Source: Epiperipatus broadwayi
Lineage: Eukaryota > Onychophora > Udeonychophora > Euonychophora > Peripatidae
Length of the DNA: 64,000 nt
NCBI GenBank assembly: GCA_028023455.1
Contig: JAQFVV010000013.1
Coordinates: 5,892,001 to 5,956,000 of the forward strand
Direction of reading: 5' to 3'
Below the pieces are notes generated by a model. The model ran no database searches. It was not told the origin of the DNA and worked only from the letters and a program-made list of their open reading frames with translations. A program made the translations under genes and the position numbers. Below, piece after piece: positions 48,951 through 59,840 of this stretch; positions within the stretch are counted from its first letter, which is position 1; the number at the start of each line of letters is the position of its first letter.

Positions 48951-49256
48951 TTAGGTAGAGGATGAATAGGAGGCCACTAAGTGGAGATTCTTGGGGTATG
49001 GATCTTGAAGGAATAAAACCATCTGTAAAGAAACTAGGGAAATGTGGACCAATCTGTTATTTAGTAGATTGTCCAACATCTGAATGATTTGAGTAGGAAT
49101 GTCTAGTGCTGAGAGGCAATTGAGCAGGATGTTGACATCTACTGAGTCAAATGCCTCAGAGATGTTCAGCTGAACAGCAATGGGTTTGTATAGATTCTTG
49201 GATCTGATATGATCACAGAGGATTTTTACCTCCCTGATTGCAGATAGTGTAGACAA
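48951..49256 (-). pseudogene. LINE reverse transcriptase finger and palm A region
   Basis: The frame has AIREVKILCDHIRSKNL, then IAVQLNISEAFDSVD, where the family has a LDxxKAFDxVD catalytic block. The Asp and the FDSVD words are kept; the first catalytic position reads LNIS instead of LDIS, so the site is damaged. The frame then leads towards the YMDD segment with a shift in between. Confidence 0.72.
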
Positions 49257-49606
49257 GCTTTTCTTTGTGAATTACAACTGGGATATGTACAGAATATCAT
49301 CTTGTATTTTCTCCTTGATCACCCCTTCACTGACCTTAAAAGAATTGGGGTCATGGAAATTGGCCTTATGCTAGACAGAGCAGATAGGTCCCGGTTTTTC
49401 TTAATAAAGGGGACCCATTGCTATGGGATAAAGTTTAGGGATAGTTCTTTTGCTATTTGCAAGATGGTTAATTAGTTTTAAAACTTTGGGAGCCATGAAA
49501 TTCTCAAGGTGCATAAGAATGAACTTGGGGAACATTGGGAGGCAGAACGGCCAAGCGGTTTTTGATGCTTGATATTGTTATTCTATGTTCGTTGTTTTGT
49601 GATGTC

Positions 49607-49945
49607 TCATGCCACTGATTTGTGGGGTAGGAAACAGAGTTTGGCAGATGTTTTTTGAAATATGACTATTTGAATGAGCACTTGGTTACCAGAGATGTGG
49701 CTACCACCGATGAGTAGGGACAAAGGAGTTTTCTGTTTCTTCTTTGCCCCCAGGGCCCATCTGAGATAGCCACACATCCAGCAGTGTTGGCCAGGTAAGT
49801 ATAACCTAGCATTCTTTGTTGCTATTATTTCAGAAATCACAGCTTGTTTCTGCCTATACTGTGTTTTAAGTAACAGGAGGTTGTCTATAGTACCATCACT
49901 TGAGAAATTTTTAATCCTATGGTGTAGCAGATCAAGCTCATTCAT
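49607..49945 (-). pseudogene. LINE ORF2 segment upstream of the RT
   Basis: An open stretch with LLLLKTQYRQKQAVISEII, the coiled linker style found between endonuclease and RT in LINEs. Between 49257 and 49606 broken frames still contain RT motif 1/2 words such as SIRPISMTPILL. No endonuclease domain is visible before 50164, so the element is 5' truncated. Confidence 0.55.
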
Positions 49946-50164
49946 AAGGATTGTTGACCCTTTATGTTTCTTGGTGTGCTGTATGATTACGGTTTAGAGG
50001 ATGCCTGTGAAGGCAAACCAGGCCTCCTCTGGGTTTATATTCAGAATGTTATTTTTCTAAAGAGTATGTAGGCATCTGAAAAAACAGCTTCCTTGGCAGC
50101 AGCTTTACTTATAATTCTGATTGTTTTATTGATGTCTATGGGAGTATAGCAGTCCAGATCCAAA

Positions 50165-50590
50165 AAGGTAGAAGAAATGAAAAAGCTTGAAATGACCACC
50201 AATACATAATTTACTTCAACTTCCATTCACCTGACTTGTGAAGATGATGCTATTTTCGCAGAAAGTACAAAAACCACCATGAAAATTCAAATGGCACAAA
50301 AAAGCATGAATAATCTGAATGTGAAAAATGTACTGTAAATCTATCTTATCAGTATCAAGATATACGGTTCAGTATGCCACAATTACTTTATACTATTTGC
50401 TACATGTGTGAGTATGGTGGAAATTTGTCATAATCTCTTAGCTGTAATATTGAACTTGATAGATCTTAAAAAGCTCACTTTTTCCCAAAATATTTATTTT
50501 TAACAATTAACAACTCTTTGGTAGTATACAAATGTAATTTTGACATAAACTACCTTTTCTTTTAATTAGAACATTTTCATTGTGCAATTA
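50165..50590 (+). repeat. spacer C, second part
   Basis: Spacer resumes (AGCTTGAAATGACCACCAAT, then GATGATGCTATTTTCGCAGA and the CATTTTCATTGTGCAATTAC landmark) and passes into array 5. Together with 46906-47528 it makes a spacer of the same length as A and B. Confidence 0.88.
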
Positions 50591-53500
50591 CAAATTTTAC
50601 AGAAACTAAAAAAAGGCAATTAACAGCATGCCATACTAGATCAAACATTCCACAATTAAAAACAAATCTTATTGTAACTTTAACCCTAACTTTAGATGCA
50701 ACAATAACCCTAACTCTAAAATTATGCCAAAGCCTAAGCTTAACTGACTTTGCTGATGTATAAATTTAAAAAAAAAACATAAAATAGGCAATTTACAGCA
50801 TCACATACTTTATCCAATATTCCACATTTAAAAATGAACTCTCCCTAATCCTGACCATACACCTAACCCTAGTCATTTCTGTTGATTTATATATTTTACA
50901 AAAATTAAAATAGGCAACTAACAGCATTGCATAATTTAACAAAAATTCCACAATTAAAACAAATCTTATTTTAACCCTAACCCTAATCCTAACGCTAAAC
51001 CTATGCAGAACTCTAACCCTAGCCATCTTTGTTGATTTAAATATTTTACACAAACTAAAATAGACAATTAACAGCATTGCATAATTTAACAAATATTGTG
51101 TAATTAAAACAAATATTACTTTAACCCTAACAATAGTCCTAACACTAACCCCAGCTCTAACTCTCAAAAACTAAAATAGATAATTAACAGTATTGCATAA
51201 TTTAACAAATGTTCCTCCATTAAAACAAATCTTACTTTATTCCTAAGCCTAGCCCTAACTCTGGTCTTCTTTGTTGATTTATATATTTTACAAAAACTAA
51301 AATAGGTAATTTACAGCATTGCATAATTTAATAAATATTCTGCAATTAAAACAAATCTTACTTTAATCTTAAGCCTAGTCCTTACCCTAACCATAGTTCT
51401 AACCCTAGTCCTTACCCTAACCATAGTTCTAACGGAAATCCAAACCCTAGCCATATTTGTTGAGTTATATATTTTACAAAAACTAAAATAGGCAGTTAAC
51501 AGCATTGTATAATTTAAAAAATATTCCACAATTAAAACAAATCTTACTTTAAACCTAATCCTGGTCCTAACCCTGACTCTTGCCCTAACCTTAACCCTAG
51601 CCATTTTTGCTGATTTATACATTTTTACAAAAACTAAAATAGGCAATTTACAGCATTGCATAATTTAACATATATTCCACAATTAAAACAAATCTTATTT
51701 TAACCATAGCATTAATCCTAATCTTAGTCATTTTTGCTGGCTTATAAATTTTACAAAAACTAAAATAGGCAATTAACAGCATTCCACAATTTAACAAATA
51801 ATCCACAATTAAAAGAAATCTTACCTTATACCTAAACCTAGTCCTAACCCTAACTTTAACCCAAGTCACTTTTGCTGATTTATAAATTTTACAAAAACTA
51901 AAATAGGCAATTAATAGCATTAAATAGCTTAAAAAATATTCCGCAATTAAAACAAATCTCACTTTAATCCCACCCTAGTCATAACCCTAACTCTAATCAT
52001 CTTTGTTAATTTATATATTTTATCCAACTAAAGTAGGCAGTTAACAACCCTCACCCTAATCCTATCCATCTTTGTTGATTTATAAATTATATAAAAACTA
52101 AAATAAGCAATTAACAGCATTGCATAATTTAGCAAATATTCTGCAATTAAAACAAATCTTACTTTAACCCTGATCTGAACCATAACACTAGCTCTAATCC
52201 AAAGCCTAACCCTAGCCATCTTTGGTGATTTATATATTTTATAAAAACTGAAATAGACAGTTAACAGCATGGTATAATTTAATAAATATTTGGCAATTAA
52301 AATAAGTCTTACTTTAACCCTAACCCTACCTCTAGACCCAACACTAGCCATTTTTGCTGATTTATAAATTTTACAAAATTAAAATAGGCAATTAACAGCA
52401 GTGCATAATTTAACAAATATTTTGCAATTAAAACAAAACTTACTTTAACCCTAAACCTAGTTCTAACCCTAACTTTAGCTTAATCCTAATGATTTTGGTG
52501 ATTTATAAATTATACAAAAACTGAAACAGGCAATTAATAGCAATGTATAATTTAACAAATATCCCACAATTGAACCAAACCGTACATTACTCCTAATCCT
52601 AGTTCTCACTCTAACCCCAACCCCTAACCCTAGCCATCTTTGTTGATTTATATATTTTACCAAAACAAAAATAAGCAATTAACAGTATTGCATAATTTAA
52701 CAAATATATCACAATTAAAACAAATCTTATTTTAATGATAACACTAGTCCTAATCCTAACCCAAGCCATTTTTGCTTATTTATAAATTTTACAAAAACTA
52801 AAATATAGGCAATTAATAACATTGCATAATTTAACAAATATTCCACAATTAAAACAAATCTTACTTTAACCCTAATCCTAACCCTAACCCTAGTGATCTT
52901 TGGTGATTTATTTATTTTGCAAAAACTGAAATAGGCAATTAACAGCATTGCATAATTTAATAAATATTTGGCAATTAAAACAAGTCTTACTTTAACCCTA
53001 ACCCTAGTTCTTACCCTAACCCTAACTCTAACCCAAACCCTAACCCTGGCAGCTTTGTTTATTTATATATTTTACAAAAACTAAAATAGGCAGTCAATAG
53101 CATTGCACAATTTAACAAATATTCTGGAATTAAAAAAAAAATCGTACTTTAACCCTAACCCTAGTCCTAACCCTAACTTTATCTCTAATCTTAACCATCC
53201 TTGTTGATTTATAAATTATACAAAAACTAAAATAGGCAATTAACAGCATTGCATAATTTAACAAATATTCTGCAATTAAAACAAACCTTACTTTACTCCT
53301 AACCCTAACCCCAGCCCTGCCTCTAACCCTAACCGTCTTTGTTAATTTATATATTTTATAAAAACTAAAATAGGCCATTAACAGCATTGCATAATTTAAC
53401 AAATATGTCACAATTAAAACAAATCTTGCTTTAACCCTAACCCTAGTTCTTACCCTAATCCTAGCTTTAACTTAAACCCTAACCCTAGTCATCTTTGTTT

Positions 53501-54083
53501 ATTTATATATTTTACAAAAACTAAAATAGGAAGTTAACAGCATTGCATAATTTAACAAATATTACACAATTACAAAAGTCTTACTTTAACCCTAAACCTA
53601 GTCCTAACCCTAACCCTTACCCTAATCTAACCCTAGCCATTTTTGTTGATTTATAAATTATACACACACTAAAATAGGCAATTAATAGCATTGGATAATT
53701 TAACAAATATTCTGCAATTAAAACAAATCTCACTTTAACCCTAACCCTAGTCCTAACTCTAATGCTAGCCATAACCTTAACCCTAGCTGCTTTTGTTGAT
53801 TTATAAATTTTTACAAAAATTAAAATAGGAATTTAACAGCATTGCCTAATTTAACAAATATTCCACAATTAAAACAAATCATACTTTAATCCTAACCCTA
53901 GCCATATTCGTTGATTTATAAATTTTACCAAAACTAAAATAAGCAATTAACAGCATTGCATAATTTAACAAATATTCCACAATTAAAACAAATCTTACTT
54001 TAACCTAATCATAATATAACTCTAGCCCTAACCCAAGCCATTTTTGCTGATTTATAAATTTTACAAAAACTAAAATAGGCAAG
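50591..54083 (+). repeat. satellite array 5, about 27 monomers
   Basis: This is the longest uninterrupted array. It opens with the CATACTAGATCAAACATTCC variant, as arrays 2 and 3 do. Monomers differ mostly in the hexamer run, from two to about nine CCCTAA-like units (longest near 52993-53047). Read on the minus strand, many monomers stay open in one frame. The array ends abruptly at ACAAAAACTAAAATAGGCAA, followed by unrelated sequence at 54084. Confidence 0.92.
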
Positions 54084-54911
54084 AAGTCCATGTTCAAATC
54101 CTAGGTAATAAATAAGGGTTTTCTTATTTCCATTTAAAGTAGCCATTGCAATAATTTGAAGCCTCCCAGAGTCAATTAATAATGACCTCTATGGCATGCA
54201 TAAAGAACTATTGATGTGCATGTTTGTAAAATGTATATGTTAATGCTTTATGATATTTTATATTGATTCATGTGTTTATTTAAATGCCTTGTATATTTAA
54301 TGCATTGTGTTATCTTATATTTTATGAATTAAGAATGTGTGTGATCATTATAGGTAATTATCATTGTATAATTTAATTAAGTTCCTATATAAAATTGTTA
54401 AAATTAGAATAATAATGTTTAGTTAAATAAATTATATCTAAACTTAATATTTGTCCGTCAATTCTTTTTACCACTAATTGAAACAATTTGTCCTTGAGCT
54501 AGTCATGGGATATTTTGAGCGCTGGATTATGAGCCTACTGTCCAAACATGTTAGTTCTAGTAACTAGCTGGCACCTGAGGTTTACCTCAAAACAAATAAA
54601 ATGCTTGGATAGGAGGGGTTTGAGGTTTGAATTTAGCAGTTGAGGTGGACCATGGTCTGGAAATGTTGTGTTATGCATTGCATAGCTTGGTCTAATCGTG
54701 GGTATTATTGATAGCTCTGCTATCAATAGTATTCTCCCCTCTGTTTGAAGGGCTGGTCCATTCATGTAATAGTCATAATATAAAATGTAAAATTATGATA
54801 AGTAAGGTTTAAATCCAGTTAAACCGAGCAAGTAGTGTATTCTGATTTATCTACTGATCGGACCTGGCACAATATATATGTATTTATACTATAAGAGAAC
54901 CTAACAATATG
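54084..54911. other. non-satellite DNA; nothing recognised
   Basis: The satellite stops at 54083. A minus-strand open frame at 54535-54765 lies in less AT-rich DNA and has no family I know. Other frames are closed. Confidence 0.4.
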
Positions 54912-55249
54912 TCTAACAAGCTTTTATTGATAAGGGTTGAAGAAAAAGCATTTAAAATCTCTATCTAAAATATTCCCATCCCCAGAGTGATTGCTTTCAA
55001 GCTTATGGCTCACCTCAGTGAGGATTTAAAACATTCAGACACTAGATCTAAAATCCCAACTCACTTAATAGTTACGTATTAGATAAGTGCTGGATTTTGA
55101 GTTGGTATTTTAGATCTAGTGTCTAAATGTTCTGACTCCTCACAGAGGTGAGCCATAAGCTCTAAACCAATTGGTATAGTGATGGGAATATTCTAGATGG
55201 AGATTTTAAATGCTTTCTCTTCAGCACTTATGGATAAAAGCTTGTTAGA
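54912..55249. repeat. inverted repeat with about 155-bp arms
   Basis: The left arm begins CTAACAAGCTTTTATTGATA and the right arm ends TGGATAAAAGCTTGTTAG. In the middle ACACTAGATCTAAAATCCCA pairs with GGTATTTTAGATCTAGTGTC, and GGCTCACCTCAGTGAGGAT pairs with TCCTCACAGAGGTGAGCC. The loop is small (about 55060-55085). There is no coding content. This is a foldback element of the sort common in this window. Confidence 0.85.
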
Positions 55250-56559
55250 GCTACTGGTATGCTTTTTATAGTACGTATTTGTTAATACAAGCTTAAAAAG
55301 CAAAGTCATGCAAAATATGACTTGCTTTATTATATATAGATTTTTAAATATACTATGCAAAATTTGCAAACACCTGATTTCTAACAATATCACTAAACAT
55401 CATATCTCAGTGGATATAAAATTCAAAACTTATACTTCTACTCTCAGAGGTATAAGTTTAATAAGACATTCATTTATGTAATAGTAAGTTTGTCTAGACC
55501 CAATATTAGGCACCAAAATTATATTATGGCAAGAAATGAATATTTTATTAACATTCTACATTTGGGAAAGCCAATTAATATTAAAGTACAAAAAAATAAC
55601 ACTCAGAAATTATTATTTCGGCTTGCAATCATTTCTAATTTGAGAGTGCCATACAAATCATAATGTTTACTCATGCTACTTTTTACCCTGATTTTATTAG
55701 CCCTATGGTAAACATATCAAAACTTCAGATCATCAGAAAATTTTGATTGTTATATTCATCAAACCCAAAATAAAATAAATGAATGAATGAAAATGAGACT
55801 AAAAACCATCATGTAAAATAATAACAACAAAGCAACTTTTATTGCAAAAAATACATGAATAAAGTATAATACAAATTAAATTAATGTCTAACCAAATAAG
55901 TAAATAAGAAATAATAAAATAAATAAATATCCAATATGAACAACATTTTATATTCTCATTTTATTTATCTTGCAATTAGTTATTTATATTTTCTTCATCC
56001 AGAATTGTATTTTCTATATCATTTTGTAAAAATAAATAAATATATTGAAAATTATTTATATGGGTCGTGAATAAATCTGTGTTTTAGTACTAAAATTTAT
56101 ACATATCTATAGAATAAGCTTCAAATATTTACAAAACAATAATGCATATAATTTTGATCACACAATCCAATTACTATCATTTGAAATGTATTCTTATAAT
56201 GTATAATCTATATTTATTTGTTAAGTATTTCACTCATGAACTTAAGAAAAAATTTATGTAACTATTTCAAGCTAATATTAAATAATTGTAATAACTCTTA
56301 TAAATTACACATCTCTCAAATACTCTATAGAACATTTGCTCTGTTGTGCCATTTAATTTTATTATCTTTAAAATAAAAAACATATTTATATTTTTAAAAA
56401 TACATATATGCCTCTCACTTTGCTTTTATAAAAAATATTTTCTTTATATTAACCCTTTCTTTATATTAACCCTCTACTTAACATGTAAAATAAACACTAC
56501 TATATTCACTGGCAACAGTATTGTGACTATTATTATATCACAATCATTGCATAAATAAA
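55250..56559. other. AT-rich DNA; nothing recognised
   Basis: Open frames here (for example 56346-56558) are AT-rich hydrophobic strings without family features. A direct duplication of CTTTATATTAACCCT at about 56440-56470 is a minor local event. Confidence 0.4.
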
Positions 56560-56870
56560 ATATTTATAAAATATCAATTAATTTAACTAATAACTGGATA
56601 AAAAAAATGAATGGAGGGTTATATAATATGTGTTATTATAAAGATATTAAAGCATAAATTATAAGCTTGTGTTAATTTTATATAGAGCTGGTAGCTATCA
56701 CTATGTATGCAATATAGGTTATTTTTGTAACCAAGACATATTAAAAAGGGCAAAAATTTAAAAATTGCCGAAAAGAGCTTTTATATGTTATGATTATATG
56801 ATTATATTACAGCTATTGTTATATATTTTTTTTGTTGTTATATAAAGATATTTTATTCTATATTATATCT
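56560..56870 (+). mobile_element. Penelope-like 3' end fragment (third copy)
   Basis: TAATAACTGGATAAAAAAAATGAATGG followed by GTTATATAATATG matches the end of the GIY-YIG frame and the 3' region of element 2 (TAATAACTGGTTAATT...ATGAATGGAAAATTATAT). Further on come AAAAAGGGCAA, a loop, TTGCCGAAAAGAGC, ACAGCTATTGTTATAT and ATAAAGATATTTTATTC in the same order as in element 2. It is a diverged, truncated 3' end without an inverted partner that I can see. Confidence 0.6.
56738..56776 (+). other. degenerate hammerhead-like motif, third Penelope-like copy
   Basis: ATTAAAAAGGGCAA, an A/T loop, then TTGCCGAAAAGAGC. Stem II is GGCAA/TTGCC, with a different sequence from element 2 (GGCACC/GGTGC) but kept pairing, followed by C and GAAAA. 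Paired changes in the stem support a real structured RNA in the ancestors. Confidence 0.4.
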
Positions 56871-57715
56871 AGGATTTATTTTTTTCTCTAAGCTTATATA
56901 GCATAAACAATAATACATCTGTTAAACATGCATATAAAAGCTGAAGTCTCTATTTTCTAGCATAAAATTAAATATAACCTTAACATACCTTCTTTAGAAG
57001 TTATCAAATAAAGAAATAAATCGTAAAAGTCATGACAAGTAAAAATCTCTTCATGAATGTATACAAAAGAAAAACATTTGCCCAGTGTCATGTAATAAAA
57101 TTTATTTTGTATTTCAAAAATTGATATTTATAAGTGCATTTTTTAATACATTTATTTATGCTTGTTTTAAAGATCATAAATAATGTAAAGTGTAAAACCA
57201 CTGAATGTTTATGCTTTTTCTTGATTATTTCTTTTAAAACTTACGTATATATTCAAATGTGTGAAAATCAATGAAAACATTTTTTTTATCAATAATAATT
57301 TTTTTTTAAACATTATTCTTTGAATTGAATTTTTTTTTTAAGATTAATAATAATCATTAAAAAAATTTAAATGCTATTTTCAAATGCTATTCTCAGAATT
57401 TTAATAAATTTAACATTTCCATCAATGATATTTTGAAATAAACAAAGAAATTAATAATAAAACAACATTATCATAGGAATCATTTTAGTTTGTTATTAAA
57501 AAAATTGTTTACTTCATTTTCCCACAGTATGATATTTTCTTCAAATCCTTTGAGATCTAAAGTGAAGCTTCTAATGGCGATATTTGCTGATTGAAATAAT
57601 TATCAATTAGATTTATGTATTTTATATTTCATGCATTGTTTTTATAGTAGAATAATCATGAAATGAATTATAACGTGAGAGATATAAATTTTAAGTTAGG
57701 CCATTTTTAGGATAA
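56871..57715. other. AT-rich DNA; nothing recognised
   Basis: Low-complexity A/T-rich sequence without frames, inverted repeats or transposon ends that I can name. Confidence 0.4.
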
Positions 57716-57835
57716 GATGACCAAACGTCTCACTTTGAATGGGACAGTCCCATTCTAAAGTAGTGCATCCTATTGTCCCAATGAATTACATTGGGCTGGG
57801 CATTTGTCCCATTTTTAAAAAAGCAATAAAATTTT
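57716..57835 (+). mobile_element. hAT-like transposon end fragment
   Basis: GATGACCAAACGTCTCACTT then GGGACAGTCCCATTCT and GGGCATTTGTCCCATTTTT have the GACCAAACGTCCC / GGGACAGTCCC / TGTCCC vocabulary of a widespread hAT family's terminal region. It is read as the left end, with the transposase C-terminus on the same strand at 59650-59840. The intervening space holds a LINE. Confidence 0.5.
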
Positions 57836-57949
57836 GCATAATTTTTCATGTTTTCTGATACTTTCAAACTGTTGTGATGCAATGCTGCATGGCTTCTTCT
57901 TTATCAGTCAGGAATCTCTCAACCATTATTCCCTGAGAAAACTGACCTG

Positions 57950-59216
57950 TTAGCCACTTTACCTTCCTTTTCTATTCCCCACCCTAAGTTTTTCCCAAAT
58001 TATTCTCTAATCTACTCCTTTTCATTTCCACAACATCACCTTTGTCCTCTCCATGGCCTTTATACCTAGATCCCCTTTATCTTTGTCCAAATTCAGCATA
58101 AAAATCAAGAATCCAAATTTCTATATAATAACTTTGTTTATATTTATTCTACCATGACTTCATTATTTGTATCTTTTCTGCTTGAAAGCATTTACATTAA
58201 ATGAATAGATGCCTAATATTTTCCATGCTTTCCTTACATAATTTTCAAACTAAATCACCCACATTCTTCCATTTGTGTGTATATTCCCTTGTTGCTAATG
58301 ATCATGTTCGAGCCTTAAACAATAAACTACTTTCCATGCTATTGTTATAAATTAATTCAAACCCAATATTATGTTTATTTCTATATATATTTAAACTCTT
58401 TTTACTTTCCACACTAGTTCTCCATCTCTCCAACTTTCTGTTTTTATTAATGCATCTATTTTTCTATCCCATTCTTTGCCACTATAATGCTCAACAATTC
58501 TTCTAATGCAATCATCTCTCTTTTGTACAAGTATACTGATGTCTTTATCCAAATCTTCTGCATATCATACTACCTTTCTCACTCACCTTGTTACCTGTCC
58601 TTTACTCATAACCTGATTAAATTCTATTTTGGCTATTCTCTTACTATCCACAAATTGCAATCTACCGAACATTTTTGTTTTGCTTTTTGCATCTCTCATA
58701 TAAAAACTTGACCATTCCATTTCTCCTTGAATTGTCTCCTTTAACACCCACACATCTGCATGACTTGCTACTTTTCTTTGTACATTTTCTAAGTAATCTA
58801 ACATCTCTTTACTAACACATAACACATTCTTACCATAAAGTTAACCCTGTTATTGCCACTCCCTTCCATGCAATTCTTGCTACATCATATTTATTATATA
58901 AAAAACATTGTTAATTTCTTTATCAGTCCCTTTTCTTTGCTTTATTTATCAATTTTTCTATCATTCATCCAAGCAATTTCTCTGATTACTTAAGACAATT
59001 CCCAAATAATTATACATATTGACCACATTTCATTTTATATCCCCCAGTAAAAAATATCTCTTCTTTTTCCCCAGCATTTATCATCATTACTTTCAATTTT
59101 TACTCACTAAATTTAATTCCCATTTCTTTACCCACTCTTGCACACATTTTCAGCATAACTTCAATATCTTTCCTACTTTCTGTGCATCAGATGATATGAC
59201 ATATTACACTCTATAA
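57950..59216 (-). pseudogene. decayed LINE reverse transcriptase (CR1/L2-like group)
   Basis: On the minus strand the fragments follow the post-catalytic part of a LINE RT. First come a YADD-like remnant and a helix (DIEVMLKMCARVGKEMGIKF) near 59100-59190. Next is the thumb with a 80-codon open stretch at 58583-58825: LENVQRKVASHADVW, GEMEWSSFYMRDAKSK, FGRLQFVDSKRIA. Then follow KDISILVQKRDD, SWRDGELVWK and a ...LIYNNSMES.LLFKART tail near 58300. This LINE group is recognised by the VQRKVA and GEMxWSS.xxRxAKxK words. Multiple stops and shifts are present and the 5' half is absent. Confidence 0.7.
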
Positions 59217-59235
59217 ACTGGATTACAAAGTATAA

Positions 59236-59373
<138 letters not shown>

Positions 59374-59649
59374 GAAGAATTAAAATGATGGAATGATGTT
59401 CATTAAAATGTAAAATAAGTTAAAATGAAGTGGAAGAAACCATGAAGTATGTAATAAAAAATCATTTCTTTGAAATAAGTGATGGTAGGAAATTATTTTC
59501 TGATTTTATCCTAGTAAATGAATACGTTATTATTGGAAAAAATAGTGGGGTGGAATGAAAATAAAACTGCAACTGGGTAGAAATTTTCAAATATTTCAAA
59601 AATAATAATTTACATCATCAAAAAATGACAAAGATTATCAAATATATAT

Positions 59650-59840
59650 TATGTTTTCAGGAACAAATACTTCAATAGAAAGAGTTTTTTTAGCTGGATT
59701 CCAGAAAAAAAAAACATTTATCAGTAGCGATGTTAAGATCAATGGTAGCAACAAAAATTAACATTGAGATGGATTGTCTGGAATTTCACAATTTTCTTGA
59801 GTCAAGAAAACTTATTTCATCAACATAAAAATATCAATAC
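59650..59840 (+). pseudogene. hAT transposase C-terminal (dimerisation) fragment
   Basis: SGTNTSIERVF is encoded near 59659. After a shift in an A-run at 59704-59713 come LSVAMLRSMVATKINIE and CLEFHNFLESRKL. These are the successive words of the hAT family's C-terminal dimerisation domain (in the family a PGTNxxxERVFS, NRLSxExxxxLL, NxxxxCxEFYxxL pattern). The frame is broken by the A-run and the rest of the transposase is not readable. With 57716-57835 it may be one element of about 2.3 kb that a LINE entered. Confidence 0.65.

Larger units (their letters stand above)
47529..50164 (-). mobile_element. decayed LINE inserted into spacer C
   Basis: Spacer homology stops after CTGCTAAACCTCTT and resumes with AAAAAGGTAGAAGAAATG near 50162, so about 2.6 kb is inserted. 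On the minus strand it reads, in order, an N-terminal linker, RT palm motifs and a C-terminal zinc knuckle. This is the order of a non-LTR retrotransposon, broken by frameshifts and stops. It is noticeably less AT-rich than the satellite. There is no clear poly-A tail or target duplication. The CCHC-like end and its position relative to the RT suggest an L1/Tx1-type or related clade; I cannot settle which. Confidence 0.85.
38555..54083. repeat. higher-order satellite block with TTAGGG-like hexamers
   Basis: A monomer of roughly 110-150 bp recurs about fifty times. Its parts in order on the + strand are CAATTAACAGCATTGCATAA, TTTAACAAATATTCCACAAT, TAAAACAAATCTTACTTTAA, a variable run of degenerate CCCTAA hexamers, then GCCATCTTTGTTGATTTATA and TTTTACAAAAACTAAAATAGG. 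All monomers point the same way. Arrays alternate with three copies of a spacer of about 1.05 kb (A, B, C) that has no telomere-like hexamers. The block has been interrupted by two palindromic Penelope-like elements, a LINE and a 581-bp insert. It lies immediately downstream of the PAK gene. Confidence 0.93.

Noticed and set aside
44807-53411. Series of minus-strand open frames of 73-129 codons with MLLIAYFSFCKIYKS repeats, as a repeat-protein gene family
   Set aside because: They are translations of the satellite monomer; frame survives because monomers differ by hexamers. No splice sites, start context or independent family support a gene.
54535-54765. Minus-strand 76-codon frame as a gene
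   Set aside because: No known family, no supporting signals and no continuation into neighbouring exons that I can see.
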